A stretch of 64,000 nt of DNA from Bremerella alba (GCF_013618625.1 NZ_JABRWO010000004.1:124001-188000), one strand, 5' to 3'. Shown: positions 51,756 to 62,330, counted from the first letter of the stretch. Notes: generated from the sequence alone by a model not told the origin. Translations and numbers: made by a program.

Positions 51756-52694
51756 TCAATCCCCTGTCGATGGCTGGCCCGCGCTGTCAAATTGGGAGGG
51801 AAGCAGACCTTCCGTAGAGTCGTCATTAAGGGGCAAATTTTCCTTGACCGACGATTGCGGTTGAAAAAGATCGTCGAATTGCGTGCCTGCCAGGCGAATC
51901 AGAAGCACTTGTTGGCGTGGCGAGCCGCCATTTTCTCGCTCGAAGAAGGACTTACCCACCCCCTTCACGTCGGCCGTTCCGCTCAGGATCAATGTTTGCC
52001 CTGCCTCAAGCATGGCGATGAATTCGACTTGCTCGAACACCTTGGTTTCCTTCCGCGTCTCAAAGCGGAACATTCCTTGTCCTGCTTCCACGCGCTGGCG
52101 TGGTTGGCCGTGGTGGATCTCAGGCGAAACGGCAATCTGTACGCGACCATCATTCTGGGGGAACGTTTTCAGGATGAACTTGCATTCGGCATTGTAATAC
52201 GTCTCACCCCGCAACGAGCCATTAGCGGTTTCTAGAAGCGAAATCTCTTCCTGAGCAGGCACCATGATGTACTCGCTCCGTTTACCACGCGGGAATCGGC
52301 GATAGTTAATCGCGACCTTTTCGTCCCCGGTGACACGCACCATATCTCCGCCGCTTGATCCTTTCGCCCCTTCATGCTGCCCAAGGATCTTTCGCAGAGG
52401 AGCCGGCAAGTGGAAGTCTACGATCCCAACACGGAAACCATTGGCAACTAATTCGCGGCGTTTATCCAGCGGGATAGCTTGTTCGTCGATCTCCTTCCAG
52501 ATGTCGCCCAGTTCTTGCTGGTCGACGCTATCTAGTGACAACCGGGCTATCTCCAATGACACGGTGTCCAACGCCATCGAGGCCTTGGGTAATTCGCTAG
52601 GCGGAACGTCTTTTTCAGGTTGCCATAGCGCACGACAGCCGCCTGCGAACATTGTCGCAATCAATAGAACAGCGGCAAGCCTTCGAGCATCCAT
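51756..52694 (-). CDS. lipoprotein with a secretin-like C-terminal segment
   Basis: 312-residue predicted lipoprotein: signal MDARRLAAVLLIATMFAGGC with lipobox Ala-Gly-Gly-Cys20. The middle is mixed and unrecognised. Residues ~215-285 resemble the beta strands of secretins (VQIAVSPEIHHGQPRQRVEA, then FIAMLEAGQTLILSGTADVK and RQQVLLIRLAG): the phrase GQTLILSG parallels the secretin consensus 'dGqTvvlGG'. Full secretins are about twice as long and have N-domains, so this is at most a relic or a relative. It lies alone, 116 nt from the aldolase gene. Confidence 0.65.
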   Translation of the reverse strand: MDARRLAAVLLIATMFAGGCRALWQPEKDVPPSELPKASMALDTVSLEIARLSLDSVDQQELGDIWKEIDEQAIPLDKRRELVANGFRVGIVDFHLPAPLRKILGQHEGAKGSSGGDMVRVTGDEKVAINYRRFPRGKRSEYIMVPAQEEISLLETANGSLRGETYYNAECKFILKTFPQNDGRVQIAVSPEIHHGQPRQRVEAGQGMFRFETRKETKVFEQVEFIAMLEAGQTLILSGTADVKGVGKSFFERENGGSPRQQVLLIRLAGTQFDDLFQPQSSVKENLPLNDDSTEGLLPSQFDSAGQPSTGD

Positions 52695-52942
52695 GCCAGA
52701 AGTGTTTTCTTCATCAATGAAAAAATACGAGGCCCCGAGCGCAGTTCGCCGGGCCCCCAGATACTAGAGAAACCGTCAACCGGCGGCAATGGATGTTTGT
52801 GGCGAGCTAGCAGGGCAGGGAAGTACACACGGATTTCTCTACCAGCGGCGTCCATCACTGGCGATTAAGGGTCGCCTTTTCTGAGGATGACGATTGCACC
52901 AATTTGCTGCTACTGATCCGTGTTGAGCCGAGAAATCTGCTG

Positions 52943-55900
52943 TTACTCTCCTGCCTTCTCAGGCAATGGTACCTGGGCCGGATTCTTCAGATACGATATC
53001 AAATCAACAAACTGCTCATCGGTGAGCAACCCACCAGGCTGATTCGGTTCCGCCCCCAATTGCAGATCTGGCATGGGCGAGAAGGCCGTTTTCTTCTGGG
53101 CTTCGATGCCCTCTTTCTCGACCGTAACCCGATCGGTTGGCGTTTGAAGTGTCAGCGTGCGATCGGTCTGCTCAGCGATGATCCCGCTGAGCACTCTCCC
53201 ATCTTCCAACTGCAGGACTGTCATGCGGTAGTCGGCACTAACAATCGCGCTCGGATCAATGATATTTTGCAGCAGGTAATCGAGGTTGCTGCGGTTACTG
53301 CCGGTCAGGTCCGGCCCAATATTGCTTCCCTCACCATATAGGCGGTGGCACTTAGCACACAAACCTTCAAATACAACGCGTCCCTTGCCCATGCTGGCCT
53401 TCTCAAGGGTTTCTTCGGTGAGTCGATCTTTCCAATAAGCCATGGCTTTCTGCTTCTCTTCGCTTGACTCGCGGACCTCTCCCCACACCTCATTGACTCG
53501 CTTGGAAAGGGCTTCGTCTCCCAAGTTTCGCATCTGACGAACATGAAACGCGGTCACATCCGACTTGCGAATGCGATTCTTCTCTAGCGCATCGAGTAGC
53601 ACGTTCGATGACGTAGGACGCGACAACAACATAGCAATCACTTCTGGTCGTTGCGGCTCACGAAAACGGCGGTAATTGTCGACCAGAAGCTTGGCAGACG
53701 CAGGGTCGTCGAATAGCGTCAGCCCCCGTGCAGCAACGATATTTAGATTGGACGTGGTGACCAACTTCTCGCAGATCTCACGCAGATCGTCTGGCTTTGC
53801 TTCAATCAAAGAAGCGAGCGCCGACTGGCGAATCTGCATGTCTACATCGCCGCTCATCGCCAGCTTGCGGAGTTCATCGAGGGCCCTACCGTCGCCGAAG
53901 AGCGCCCCTAGTTCACGCAGCTTTTGCTGAATCGGTTGACTTTCGGTTTCATCCAAACTGGCAACCAGAGCATCCCAGTCTTTTGGCTTGGGTGCCTTCG
54001 ACCAACCGCGAAGTGCTTCACTCATTCCCGAAAGGACATCATTAACCTTGGTAGCATCAAAGCTCTTAGTGGCGACTATTAGTTTGTTTATCGGAATTGG
54101 ATTTTTGTCCATCTCTTCCGACAGTCGACGTGCGATCAGTTTCGTCGTGATGGGCCATGTGGATGCGATGGCCACGTTCACAAGGCCATCTGGTTTCATA
54201 CCCGGCTCCCGTGCAACGGTTGCCTGCACGGTCCCTGCCCTGGACTTGAAGGGGGTCGAAGGCTGACTGGCCACTGGAATCAGTCCGTACCAGGTCATCA
54301 AGGGGAGATTATGATCGTCCGCGTATTGTGCATGCTTTACTAATTCCGTCGCCAGTTGAGAACGAAAGTAGACCGGCAGGCGATGAAGTGTTGAGGCTAA
54401 GGTCAATAACACGAGACCTGACTTGTCGGTCTTTGCCATCATTGTCAACTTCGGAAGTAATTGCTGTGCTCTGTCAGCAACAACCCGCTGAGCTTCATCG
54501 TCGTACGGCACCGACCCCAGGATTCCATCGAGCGGCCATTGTTCAGTCAACAAGCGAATCGCCCACGAACGGATATGTTCGTTCTTGTCATCCAGAAGTT
54601 TCACAAGCAGATCTTCATCCGTACCACCTATCACGTGTAACGTCCAAAGGTACCGCAAACGGTTTCGATCGTGCTTTTCCTGCGATGTGAGTCCCTGCTC
54701 AGGCGTTTCCTCCAGCACCATCTGCTTTAATAGTACTGCCAAAGGCCCCATGTCTTCGCCAGCAAGGTACTTCTCTTGCAGCACAATGCGAGCCATGCGT
54801 GGTGCCCAGTTGTTATCGATCTGCTGGACCATTGGATTCATAAAGTATGACTCGCCGGCTGGTGGTCTGGGGACCTTGTTGGCGGCGTCGTAAGAAACAC
54901 GATAGATCCGCCCGCTGGTGCGATGCACACCGGTGTGATCGTGGCATTCGCCGGTGTCGCTCCAGTCAATTATATAGACGCTGCCATCAGGGGCCGTGCT
55001 CAGTTCCATGCCACGAAAGAATGGATCGCTGCTGATCAGGATGTCCTTGCCATGCTTGCCGACATAGCCGCTTCCTTCGCGCTCCAAGATTTCCTGATTG
55101 ACGCGCATGCCGTGCATGTTGACGGTAAACAAATTACCTCGATACGACTCCGGCCAATTCGTTCCCTGGTAGATCATCATTCCGACATGAGCATGGCCAC
55201 CACCGAATTCGTTCGCGGCTCCGGCTCGTGAGTCTTGCCAGCGACCGGTCGTATCGAAGTGCCAATGATCCGCGTGGTGATCGATCAACTCGTAGACGTG
55301 CGGATTCTTATCCAGTGTGAAGGCCTGTTTGAAGTGGGCCCCTGGGATGGCATGCCACAAGTGGCCATTGACCGTGTTAATGAAGAACAGTTCGCCGTGC
55401 TCATCCCAGTCGTGTCCCCAAGGATTGGTTGTACCGCATGTCAGTACTTCCACATGCTTTGTTTGAGGATGATACCGCCAGATGCCACCGTCGATTGGCT
55501 GCCGACGATCGTCCGGCGTGCCAGGCACACCGATTAGCCCCGGACACGAATGGCCACAGCGACCGTACAGCCAGCCATCGGGACCGAAACGCAGACCATT
55601 GGCGAAGTTGTGATAATTGTCCTTCGCAACCGTAAAACCATCGAGCACCACTTCTGCCGGCCCATCCGGCGTGCCATCGTGATTGGCGTCTGGAATGAAC
55701 AAAACTTGGGGTGGGCACATGAGCCATACACCGCCGAGGCCCACCTCGACACTGGTTAGAAGTTGCACGTCATCGACAAAAACGTTTCGCTTATCCAACT
55801 TGCCATCGTGGTCGGTATCCTCGAAGAAGAGAACTCGGTCACGCAAGCTGCGGTCGAATCTCATGCTGGGCTGATCGTAGGTGTAGTTCTCGGCCACCCA

Positions 55901-56119
55901 CAAACGCCCCTGGGCATCCCAGGTCATGGCAATCGGATTTTGCACATCAGGCTCGGCGAATACGACCTCAACGTTAAACCCTTCAGGCACCTCAAAACTG
56001 TCCGCGGCCTCTTTCGGCGGCATCGGCTGGGCTTCCTTGTCCCGTTCCGAGTTATGAATCTCTGGAAAATCGGCCAGAACAGGAGCAGCGAATAGCAGCA
56101 GGATGAATAGGCTTCGCAT
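52943..56119 (-). CDS. PVC-type CxxCH haem-binding protein (PQQ-like propeller, HEAT, cytochrome c)
   Basis: 1058-residue secreted protein of a class typical of Planctomycetes and Verrucomicrobia. Signal peptide MRSLFILLLFAAPVLA. Residues ~35-410 form a beta-propeller like membrane-bound sugar dehydrogenases (VPEGFNVEVVFAEPDVQNPI, then GRLWVAENYTYDQ and FFEDTDHDGKLD). The middle is helical and HEAT-like (about 430-880). The C-terminus is a cytochrome c domain with CAKCH (Cys921-His925) and an expected Met ligand, followed by the DGRVLSGIIAEQTDRTLTLQ module common in this family. The start is the ATG at 56119; the frame also begins at a TTG 13 codons earlier. It is probably an electron-transferring oxidoreductase; substrate unknown. 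Confidence 0.9.
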   Translation of the reverse strand: MRSLFILLLFAAPVLADFPEIHNSERDKEAQPMPPKEAADSFEVPEGFNVEVVFAEPDVQNPIAMTWDAQGRLWVAENYTYDQPSMRFDRSLRDRVLFFEDTDHDGKLDKRNVFVDDVQLLTSVEVGLGGVWLMCPPQVLFIPDANHDGTPDGPAEVVLDGFTVAKDNYHNFANGLRFGPDGWLYGRCGHSCPGLIGVPGTPDDRRQPIDGGIWRYHPQTKHVEVLTCGTTNPWGHDWDEHGELFFINTVNGHLWHAIPGAHFKQAFTLDKNPHVYELIDHHADHWHFDTTGRWQDSRAGAANEFGGGHAHVGMMIYQGTNWPESYRGNLFTVNMHGMRVNQEILEREGSGYVGKHGKDILISSDPFFRGMELSTAPDGSVYIIDWSDTGECHDHTGVHRTSGRIYRVSYDAANKVPRPPAGESYFMNPMVQQIDNNWAPRMARIVLQEKYLAGEDMGPLAVLLKQMVLEETPEQGLTSQEKHDRNRLRYLWTLHVIGGTDEDLLVKLLDDKNEHIRSWAIRLLTEQWPLDGILGSVPYDDEAQRVVADRAQQLLPKLTMMAKTDKSGLVLLTLASTLHRLPVYFRSQLATELVKHAQYADDHNLPLMTWYGLIPVASQPSTPFKSRAGTVQATVAREPGMKPDGLVNVAIASTWPITTKLIARRLSEEMDKNPIPINKLIVATKSFDATKVNDVLSGMSEALRGWSKAPKPKDWDALVASLDETESQPIQQKLRELGALFGDGRALDELRKLAMSGDVDMQIRQSALASLIEAKPDDLREICEKLVTTSNLNIVAARGLTLFDDPASAKLLVDNYRRFREPQRPEVIAMLLSRPTSSNVLLDALEKNRIRKSDVTAFHVRQMRNLGDEALSKRVNEVWGEVRESSEEKQKAMAYWKDRLTEETLEKASMGKGRVVFEGLCAKCHRLYGEGSNIGPDLTGSNRSNLDYLLQNIIDPSAIVSADYRMTVLQLEDGRVLSGIIAEQTDRTLTLQTPTDRVTVEKEGIEAQKKTAFSPMPDLQLGAEPNQPGGLLTDEQFVDLISYLKNPAQVPLPEKAGE

Positions 56120-56396
56120 GGAGAACGCCGGGGGGTAGGGAGACACGAGGGAGAACAACCAGGAATCAATCCGGGGGATTCGTCAAGAGAAATTCTACTT
56201 TACTCGAAGGAACTTAGGGGCTGCAAACTTAGGGCAAATTCCCGCTTCTGAGATTTCCCGAAAGCCATAAAGCTTCTCGTCAGAAGAACATATATTTGTT
56301 ACCATCCGAGTTTCCTTGGAAACACCTCTGCCTTACTGGGCGGATGACAAATACGCAATTGCGATCCATTACGAATACTCACCAACGGAAGTCGGC

Positions 56397-58580
56397 ATGA
56401 CTATCGACGCTTACGCCTATCCCCCGTGCGGGACTAACAAGAAGATCAAGTTCTATTGCCCGGACATGGTCGCCGATATCGAAAAGATCGAACGCATGCT
56501 GCAAGGAGAGCAGCGGGTTGCGTGCCTCGATTTCGTTCGCAAGATGCTGGAAAAGCACCCTGACCACTCGGTCCCGTTGTTCTATAACGCTATATTGAAT
56601 CTCCAGCTTTCCGACGAGCATAAGGCCGAAGAAGCGGTCAATCTTTTCCGGGAAAAACATCCCGATAATCCGGCCGCCCACGCTTTAAAGGCTACGCTGG
56701 AAGCCTCGCTGGGCAAAGGAGACGAAGCGATCGACGAGCTTCAAACGGCTCTGGAGCAAACCGAAGAACGCCTGCATCCATCGCTGTACGACGCGTTCGG
56801 AGCGGTCGGCCAGATGCTGCTGATGACCGGCAAGGTCCTGGGCGCTCGCAGCCACTTCACGCTGCAGTCGAACTTGGCCCCCGACGACGACAACATGCCG
56901 ATGCAGATGTTGATGCGGCTTAACAATTCGCCCGAGATTCCAATCTTCCTGAAACAAGATCTTTCGCTGGCCGAATGCCCTGCGGACTTTCCCCGCAAAG
57001 AAGAGTTCAACACAGCCCTACAAGATTCTGCCCAAGGCTTGTGGCGCAAAGGGTTAAAACAATTCGAGGAACTTCGCTCAGGTGCACCACGCAACCCAGC
57101 GATCCTGGAAAATATCGCGGCCTTGCAGTTCAGTCTTGGGCAGGATGATATCGCCGCAAAGACGCTGCACACCTATGCCGTCGCCGAGCAAAGAAACGAC
57201 TTCGAGGCGGCGACCGAAGCGGAAGCCCTTGCCAAGGCACTCTCGGACCAGGACGAAGAGCAGATCGACGTCGTCAACGCGTCGATGCCCATTCATGAAA
57301 TGGAACCGCTGCTAGAGAAACTGCGAGTTGACCAACGCTGCGAACACTTGCCTATCGATCTTTCGCAGCTTGGCACAGAAGGTTCCCCACCGCCGAGAGC
57401 CGCTTACCTGCTTTTGGACAAACCGCGAACCGAGTCCGGTGCCGAGCTGACCGCGGAAAACGTTTCAAGTGTTCTCGGCGAGTTGCTCGTGTTCGGCAAG
57501 GAAACCGACCGCTCGGCACGGATCGAATTCACTTCGGCCAAGGGTCCGCTCTTTGACGAAGCGATCAGCACGCTTAAAGAGATCTGCGGGGACGCGATCG
57601 ATCCTACGGTCAGCGAGGATGTGCAAGGTCGCATATTCGCACTGCAAGACCTGATGAACTGGCAGTGGCGTCTACCAGATGACACGCCCAACGAAGTTCG
57701 CAACCGGCTCATGACAGAAAAGCGTCGTGAAGTCATCCTCGAAAAATGGGTCAACTTCCCTCTGCTTACACTGAGCGGTAAAACGCCGCTGGAAGCCTCG
57801 AAGGATACGGAACTGCGTTTACCCCTTGCGGCCGAAGTACTAACACTGGAGATGGTCGGCCAGCAAGAAAAATGGAAGTTTGATTTCGCCGAACTGCGTG
57901 AGAAGCTGAGTTTGCCGACCGCTGGGACGCTCTCGACGGAAAACCTCGATGTGCTCAACGTGCCCATTACACGTCTGCATCGCTTGCCGGCTGCCGAGCT
58001 TTCCGATGAGGATTTAATTCAAGGCTACGGTCGCAGTGTCATCCGTGGGCTGAACAAGGCCGTCGAAAACCTGGCAAATGAGCTCTTGGTTCGTCAATCG
58101 CTTATGGACCAGATCGATCGCTCGCAGCTTTACGGCGAATTGGCCCGTACGGCCAGTGACGGCGATCAGGCTCTCGCATACTTGAAAAAAGCTCAGGAAG
58201 AAGCCGTTCAGCAGGGCCGATCGCCTGGTATGTGGATGGTGGCCGAGCTTTCGATGCGGTTCGAACGCCGCGAAATGCAGGAAGCTCAATTGCTGATGCA
58301 AACGTTGATGTCCAAGTACGCTCAGGAACCACAAACGGCACAAGCGCTGTTCGGCGTTCTGCAACGCTTCGGCCTGATTACCCCGGATGGACAAATGGCG
58401 GGCGGCATGCCAGGAGGCCCACCACCGGCACAAAGTGGGCCGGAACCAGGCGGCGGCCTATGGACTCCCGGTGCCCCCGCTGGACCTCCATCGCAAGCAG
58501 CCCCTCCTCAAGGTGCACCACCCGCTGCAGGTGAGGGCGAAGAGAAAAAGTCTGGTCTCTGGTTACCAGGAATGGACTAA
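56397..58580 (+). CDS. TPR-like protein with a degenerate SEC-C motif and a C-terminal GLW(T/L)PG repeat
   Basis: 727-residue protein with no name I can give. I place the start at the ATG at 56397 because GGAAG lies 5 nt before it; an in-frame TTG at 56316 would add 27 residues. Residues 9-21 (PPCGTNKKIKFYC) resemble the SEC-C zinc motif (CxCGSGKKxKxCC) with two of four cysteines lost. Residues ~30-280 form TPR-like helical repeats (LFREKHPDNPAAHALKATLE, RNPAILENIAALQFSLGQDD). The central part is unrecognised. The C-terminal 60 residues are Gly/Pro-rich and contain GLWTPG and a terminal GLWLPGMD. ribD begins 3 nt after it, so both are probably co-transcribed. Confidence 0.75.
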   Translation: MTIDAYAYPPCGTNKKIKFYCPDMVADIEKIERMLQGEQRVACLDFVRKMLEKHPDHSVPLFYNAILNLQLSDEHKAEEAVNLFREKHPDNPAAHALKATLEASLGKGDEAIDELQTALEQTEERLHPSLYDAFGAVGQMLLMTGKVLGARSHFTLQSNLAPDDDNMPMQMLMRLNNSPEIPIFLKQDLSLAECPADFPRKEEFNTALQDSAQGLWRKGLKQFEELRSGAPRNPAILENIAALQFSLGQDDIAAKTLHTYAVAEQRNDFEAATEAEALAKALSDQDEEQIDVVNASMPIHEMEPLLEKLRVDQRCEHLPIDLSQLGTEGSPPPRAAYLLLDKPRTESGAELTAENVSSVLGELLVFGKETDRSARIEFTSAKGPLFDEAISTLKEICGDAIDPTVSEDVQGRIFALQDLMNWQWRLPDDTPNEVRNRLMTEKRREVILEKWVNFPLLTLSGKTPLEASKDTELRLPLAAEVLTLEMVGQQEKWKFDFAELREKLSLPTAGTLSTENLDVLNVPITRLHRLPAAELSDEDLIQGYGRSVIRGLNKAVENLANELLVRQSLMDQIDRSQLYGELARTASDGDQALAYLKKAQEEAVQQGRSPGMWMVAELSMRFERREMQEAQLLMQTLMSKYAQEPQTAQALFGVLQRFGLITPDGQMAGGMPGGPPPAQSGPEPGGGLWTPGAPAGPPSQAAPPQGAPPAAGEGEEKKSGLWLPGMD

Positions 58581-58583
58581 ACA

Positions 58584-59696
58584 ATGGCAATCGCCGACGA
58601 AGATCAGCGATTCATGCGGCGAGCTTTAGCACTCGCCGAGCAGGGGCGGGGCTTCGTTGAACCCAACCCCATGGTGGGCTGCGTGATTGTCAAAGACGAT
58701 CAAATCATCGGCGAAGGCTTTCATGAAAAGTTCGGCGGACCCCACGCTGAAATCAATGCGATTGCCAATGCAGGCGGTGCTTCCCTCGAAGGTAGCACCG
58801 TCTATGTTTCTTTAGAGCCATGCTGCCATCATGGTAAAACGCCACCTTGCACCGACGCCCTGCTAAAAATCAAACCGTCCAGGGTCGTGATCGCCATGCA
58901 AGACCCTTTCCCGAAAGTGCAGGGAAGTGGTATTCAGCTCCTCGTTCAAAGCGGTATTCAAGTAAGCGTTGGTGCCTGCGGAGACGAGGCGGCGCGATTG
59001 AATGCTCCTTTCGCCAAAGTTCAACAAAGAAGTAAACCCTGGGTGATCGCTAAGTGGGCGATGACCCTCGACGGCAAACTAGCCACCTCCAGCGGTAGCA
59101 GTAAGTGGATCAGTGGTGAAGCTGCACGAGCCGAAGTACATCGCATCCGAGGGTTTTGCGACGGAGTCATGGTCGGCAGCGGAACGGTAAAGCTAGACGA
59201 CCCCTTACTGACAACCCGCCCGCCAGGGCCACGCACAGCGGCGCGAATTATTTTCGACAGCCAAGCCACGCTCTCCCCGTCGAGCCGATTGATCGAGACC
59301 ATTGCAGACGCTCCGGTCGTCGTGGCCGTATCGAGTACCGCGCGTTCGGAACGACTCGAACGCTTGGCCCATGCAGGCTGCAAATTGATCCTTTGCGAAG
59401 GGAATGACCACGCCGAGCGAATGGAAAACTTTCTTTGCCAGCTGGGTGCCCAAGGCATGACCAATGTTCTTGTTGAAGGAGGCAGCCAACTGCTTGGCCT
59501 TCTTTGGGACACGCGGCAAATCGACGAAGTTTACACGTTCATTGCGCCGAAAATCGCTGGTGGTACCGACGCTATCAGTCCCATTGGAGGCCGAGGCGTA
59601 TTGAACATGGAGCAGGCCACCAACCTGGTGCGGACGGATTTACAGTCGTACCAGGAAACGATCTGCCTGCACGGGTTCACGGACTTCTCGCTTTAA
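58584..59696 (+). CDS. ribD: bifunctional riboflavin biosynthesis deaminase/reductase RibD
   Basis: Carries out two steps of riboflavin synthesis: deamination of the pyrimidine ring and reduction of the ribose chain. The N-terminal zinc deaminase has His54-Ala-Glu56 ([10 protein letters not shown]) and the two cysteines of [11 protein letters not shown] (Cys80/81 and Cys89). The C-terminal dihydrofolate reductase-like domain begins at [20 protein letters not shown] with SKWISG and later [10 protein letters not shown]. 370 residues is the usual length. It starts 3 nt after the TPR-like gene. Its stop overlaps the convergent BNR-repeat gene by 4 nt. Confidence 0.95.
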   Translation: MAIADEDQRFMRRALALAEQGRGFVEPNPMVGCVIVKDDQIIGEGFHEKFGGPHAEINAIANAGGASLEGSTVYVSLEPCCHHGKTPPCTDALLKIKPSRVVIAMQDPFPKVQGSGIQLLVQSGIQVSVGACGDEAARLNAPFAKVQQRSKPWVIAKWAMTLDGKLATSSGSSKWISGEAARAEVHRIRGFCDGVMVGSGTVKLDDPLLTTRPPGPRTAARIIFDSQATLSPSSRLIETIADAPVVVAVSSTARSERLERLAHAGCKLILCEGNDHAERMENFLCQLGAQGMTNVLVEGGSQLLGLLWDTRQIDEVYTFIAPKIAGGTDAISPIGGRGVLNMEQATNLVRTDLQSYQETICLHGFTDFSL

Positions 59697-60958
59697 TCCT
59701 TGGGATTCAATTTCCCTGGCTTAAGAATTGGCTGCTGCAAACGTGATCCGTCGCTGACCAATTTTCCGGCCCGAATATCAGCCTCGGTGAACTTGGCAAA
59801 AAGTACATGCCCCTTGCTACCGCGTTGCCAATCGTAAGAAATGTAAATCGAGCCGTCCGGTGCTTGAAATCCATCGGGGTAAGAAACGCCAGATCGCTCG
59901 TCCAACATCAAACCGCCGCTCCAAGTTAGACCTTGGTCGTCGGATAACCACGCCGTTAAGTGACTACGTCCGGTGTGCGCGTCGATGGTTTTACCATGCT
60001 TCACCAGAAGCCAACTCCCAGAGGCGAGTTCTCGCAGATGAAACCGAGCAGGGGGATGCTTGATTTGAGGAGGAAATTCGGGCTCGGACCAAGTAGCGCC
60101 CATGTCGTTGGAAATCGTGAGCATCGCTCCACGACGCGTCCGGGCCAGCATCCAAAGCGAACCATCTTTCCGCTCAATCGCACGATGTTCAAGCCAGTCA
60201 GGTTCGGGAAATTTGACGCTACCTCGACGTGTCCAAGTTTCTCCTTGATCGGTTGATACCAGAATGTTGGCCCCGCGGATCGGATCGAGTTCTCCAAAGA
60301 CGCCTGCCGCAAAAGGGCCAATTCCCTTTCTTTGCAACAATTGGGCAAACAAGATCCATTCTCCCTTCGAGTTTACCATCGGCTTATTGAGCATCGAGCC
60401 ATGCCAAATCCGACGCGGTTCGGTCCAGGTTAATTGATCAGCATCGGGATTATCGCAGCGGGTACACCACAGCCCACCCCGTCCGTCGAAGTGGTTCATC
60501 GTCTGATCGAAGAAGAGCCATAGCCTTCCCATTGGGTCGGTCCATAAATTCCCAACGATCACGCTACGAGGAATCGGCAAATGCTCATTGCGGCTATCGA
60601 CCACCAGCACCGGCTCACTCCACGTATCGCCATCGTCATCGCTTTTGGCGACCAACATATATGACTTCGGACCATCTTCGCCACCAATCCAAGCCGCAAA
60701 CAAACGGCCCTTATTGGTCCGCTCGATGCCGATGGTCATCCCGTATTTTAGATTTTTTACGTGATACTTTTCAGGCGGGCTCGTAATTAAGCGAGGAGGA
60801 AGCAACGCGAGATCTGCCACCTCGCGCAGGGTGGCCAGTTCACGCTCACGTGCTTGCTCGGGCGAAGCTTTCCCAAGTTCGGTAAGCTCTTCCCCAGACA
60901 GGACACACGGAACACATAAAGAAAGAAGCAATACCGAGAGCGTAAATTCACGCCGCAT
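59693..60958 (-). CDS. secreted sialidase-like (BNR repeat) exo-glycosidase
   Basis: 421-residue secreted protein with the six-bladed propeller of sialidase-like (BNR/Asp-box) hydrolases. Signal peptide [21 protein letters not shown]. Asp boxes (SxDxGxTW) are seen as [24 protein letters not shown] and SDDQGLTW, four copies. Typical BNR context such as [16 protein letters not shown] follows. Whether it cuts sialic acid cannot be said: the Arg triad was not traced. Such genes in planctomycetes are commonly part of algal-glycan degradation. It is 55 nt past the DUF1501 gene on the same strand, hence perhaps one transcript with the pair upstream. Confidence 0.86.
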   Translation of the reverse strand: MRREFTLSVLLLSLCVPCVLSGEELTELGKASPEQARERELATLREVADLALLPPRLITSPPEKYHVKNLKYGMTIGIERTNKGRLFAAWIGGEDGPKSYMLVAKSDDDGDTWSEPVLVVDSRNEHLPIPRSVIVGNLWTDPMGRLWLFFDQTMNHFDGRGGLWCTRCDNPDADQLTWTEPRRIWHGSMLNKPMVNSKGEWILFAQLLQRKGIGPFAAGVFGELDPIRGANILVSTDQGETWTRRGSVKFPEPDWLEHRAIERKDGSLWMLARTRRGAMLTISNDMGATWSEPEFPPQIKHPPARFHLRELASGSWLLVKHGKTIDAHTGRSHLTAWLSDDQGLTWSGGLMLDERSGVSYPDGFQAPDGSIYISYDWQRGSKGHVLFAKFTEADIRAGKLVSDGSRLQQPILKPGKLNPKD

Positions 60959-61013
60959 AGTTCACCGATGCAAAACATAAGGTGGGATTGAAATCAAAGG
61001 AGCAAAACATTGA

Positions 61014-62330
61014 TCAGAATAGTTCATGAATGACTTCACCACCTTTTACCAATGCCAACGGCTGGTCCTGGTCGGTGACGTATTCGTCGTGCGGATTCAT
61101 TCCTAGCACATGACAGAAGGTTTGAAAAAGGTCCTGAACTTCGACGGGCCGATCGGTGACGTGGACACCTTCCTTATCGGTCTCGCCTATCACTTGGCCC
61201 ATTTGCACGCCTCCGCCGGACAGGCAGGTTATCCAACCGTCTGAATAATGCTCGCGACCGCCGTCTGGTTTGAACTTCGGAGTTCGCCCGAACTCGCCCA
61301 TCCAAACGACGAGGGTGTTTTCTAGCATGCCGCGTTGTTCGAGGTCGCGCAGAAGCATCGCGTAACCTCGATCGACGCCGTTGGCTAATTTGGGGTTCTC
61401 GTCCCAGCCTTTTTTATGGGTGTCCCAGCCTTGATCGCTGACGTTACCCGTACTAAACACTTCAATAAAGCTGACGCCTGTCTCGACCAGTCGCCGGGCC
61501 AGCAAACAGGCCTGCCCGAACTCGTTGCGACCATAACCCTCTCGGATACTTTCCGGTTCGTTATCTAGGCGAAACGCTTCCATTTTTGGACTGAGCACAA
61601 AACGCTGCGTTTGCTGATAGATCTCTTGCTTCTCAGCAACACGCTGGGCTCCGCCGCTCATCGCAAACTGCTCGTCCAGGCGAGCCGACAAATCTAAACG
61701 TCGACGCAAACGTTGTTCAGATACCGTGGTCAAAACATCTTCCGGGAGCGTGCCAGCCTGTCCGATTTTGAACGATTCATACCGGGGCCCCAACACACCA
61801 CTATTGATGTCGCGTGTTGTAATACGCGGCTTGCCAATACGCACGAACGCCGGCAAGTCGTACGTCGAATCAAAGCGTTCCCGTGCTACGACGCTTCCCC
61901 AGGTTGGATATTGAATGGATGGATTGATCGGGTAGCCACTACGAACCAGTTTAATAGCACGGAAGTGATCGCGTTCGCTGCTTTTCATACTGCGGATCAA
62001 CGCGATCTTGTGCATCATCTTGGCCGTTTCCGGCATGTACTCTGCAATGTGCACGCCAGGAAGTGAGGTCGGTATAGACGTCGCAGGCCCCTGGTACTTC
62101 GATCCGATCTTCGGGTTGAATGTCTCAAACTGGCTCGGCCCACCGTCCATCCAGAGAAGGATCATTGATTTGCCGGTCTTTTGTAATTCGCTGGCCCTGG
62201 CGATCATCATATCGCGCCATGACAACGTCAACGTCCCGGCCGCAGCCCCTGTCATTAGCTGCTTGAGGAATCCTCGGCGATGCGAAACATGATCTCGTCC
62301 GGCTACCAGATTCCAAAAAGGGCGAATCAT
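61014..62330 (-). CDS. DUF1501 protein (Tat-exported)
   Basis: 438-residue DUF1501 protein, an alkaline-phosphatase-superfamily-like family of unknown activity, very common in planctomycetes. The N-terminus has a twin-arginine-type signal SHRRGFLKQLMTGAAAGTLT. Family landmarks include ILLWMDGGPSQFETFNPK, DHFRAIKLVRSGYPI, and the metal-site-like segments VVWMGEFGRTPKFK and GREHYSDGWI. It is paired with the DUF1549/DUF1553 gene immediately upstream (72-nt gap), the usual arrangement, which suggests that the two proteins act together outside the cytoplasm. Confidence 0.92.
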   Translation of the reverse strand: MIRPFWNLVAGRDHVSHRRGFLKQLMTGAAAGTLTLSWRDMMIARASELQKTGKSMILLWMDGGPSQFETFNPKIGSKYQGPATSIPTSLPGVHIAEYMPETAKMMHKIALIRSMKSSERDHFRAIKLVRSGYPINPSIQYPTWGSVVARERFDSTYDLPAFVRIGKPRITTRDINSGVLGPRYESFKIGQAGTLPEDVLTTVSEQRLRRRLDLSARLDEQFAMSGGAQRVAEKQEIYQQTQRFVLSPKMEAFRLDNEPESIREGYGRNEFGQACLLARRLVETGVSFIEVFSTGNVSDQGWDTHKKGWDENPKLANGVDRGYAMLLRDLEQRGMLENTLVVWMGEFGRTPKFKPDGGREHYSDGWITCLSGGGVQMGQVIGETDKEGVHVTDRPVEVQDLFQTFCHVLGMNPHDEYVTDQDQPLALVKGGEVIHELF

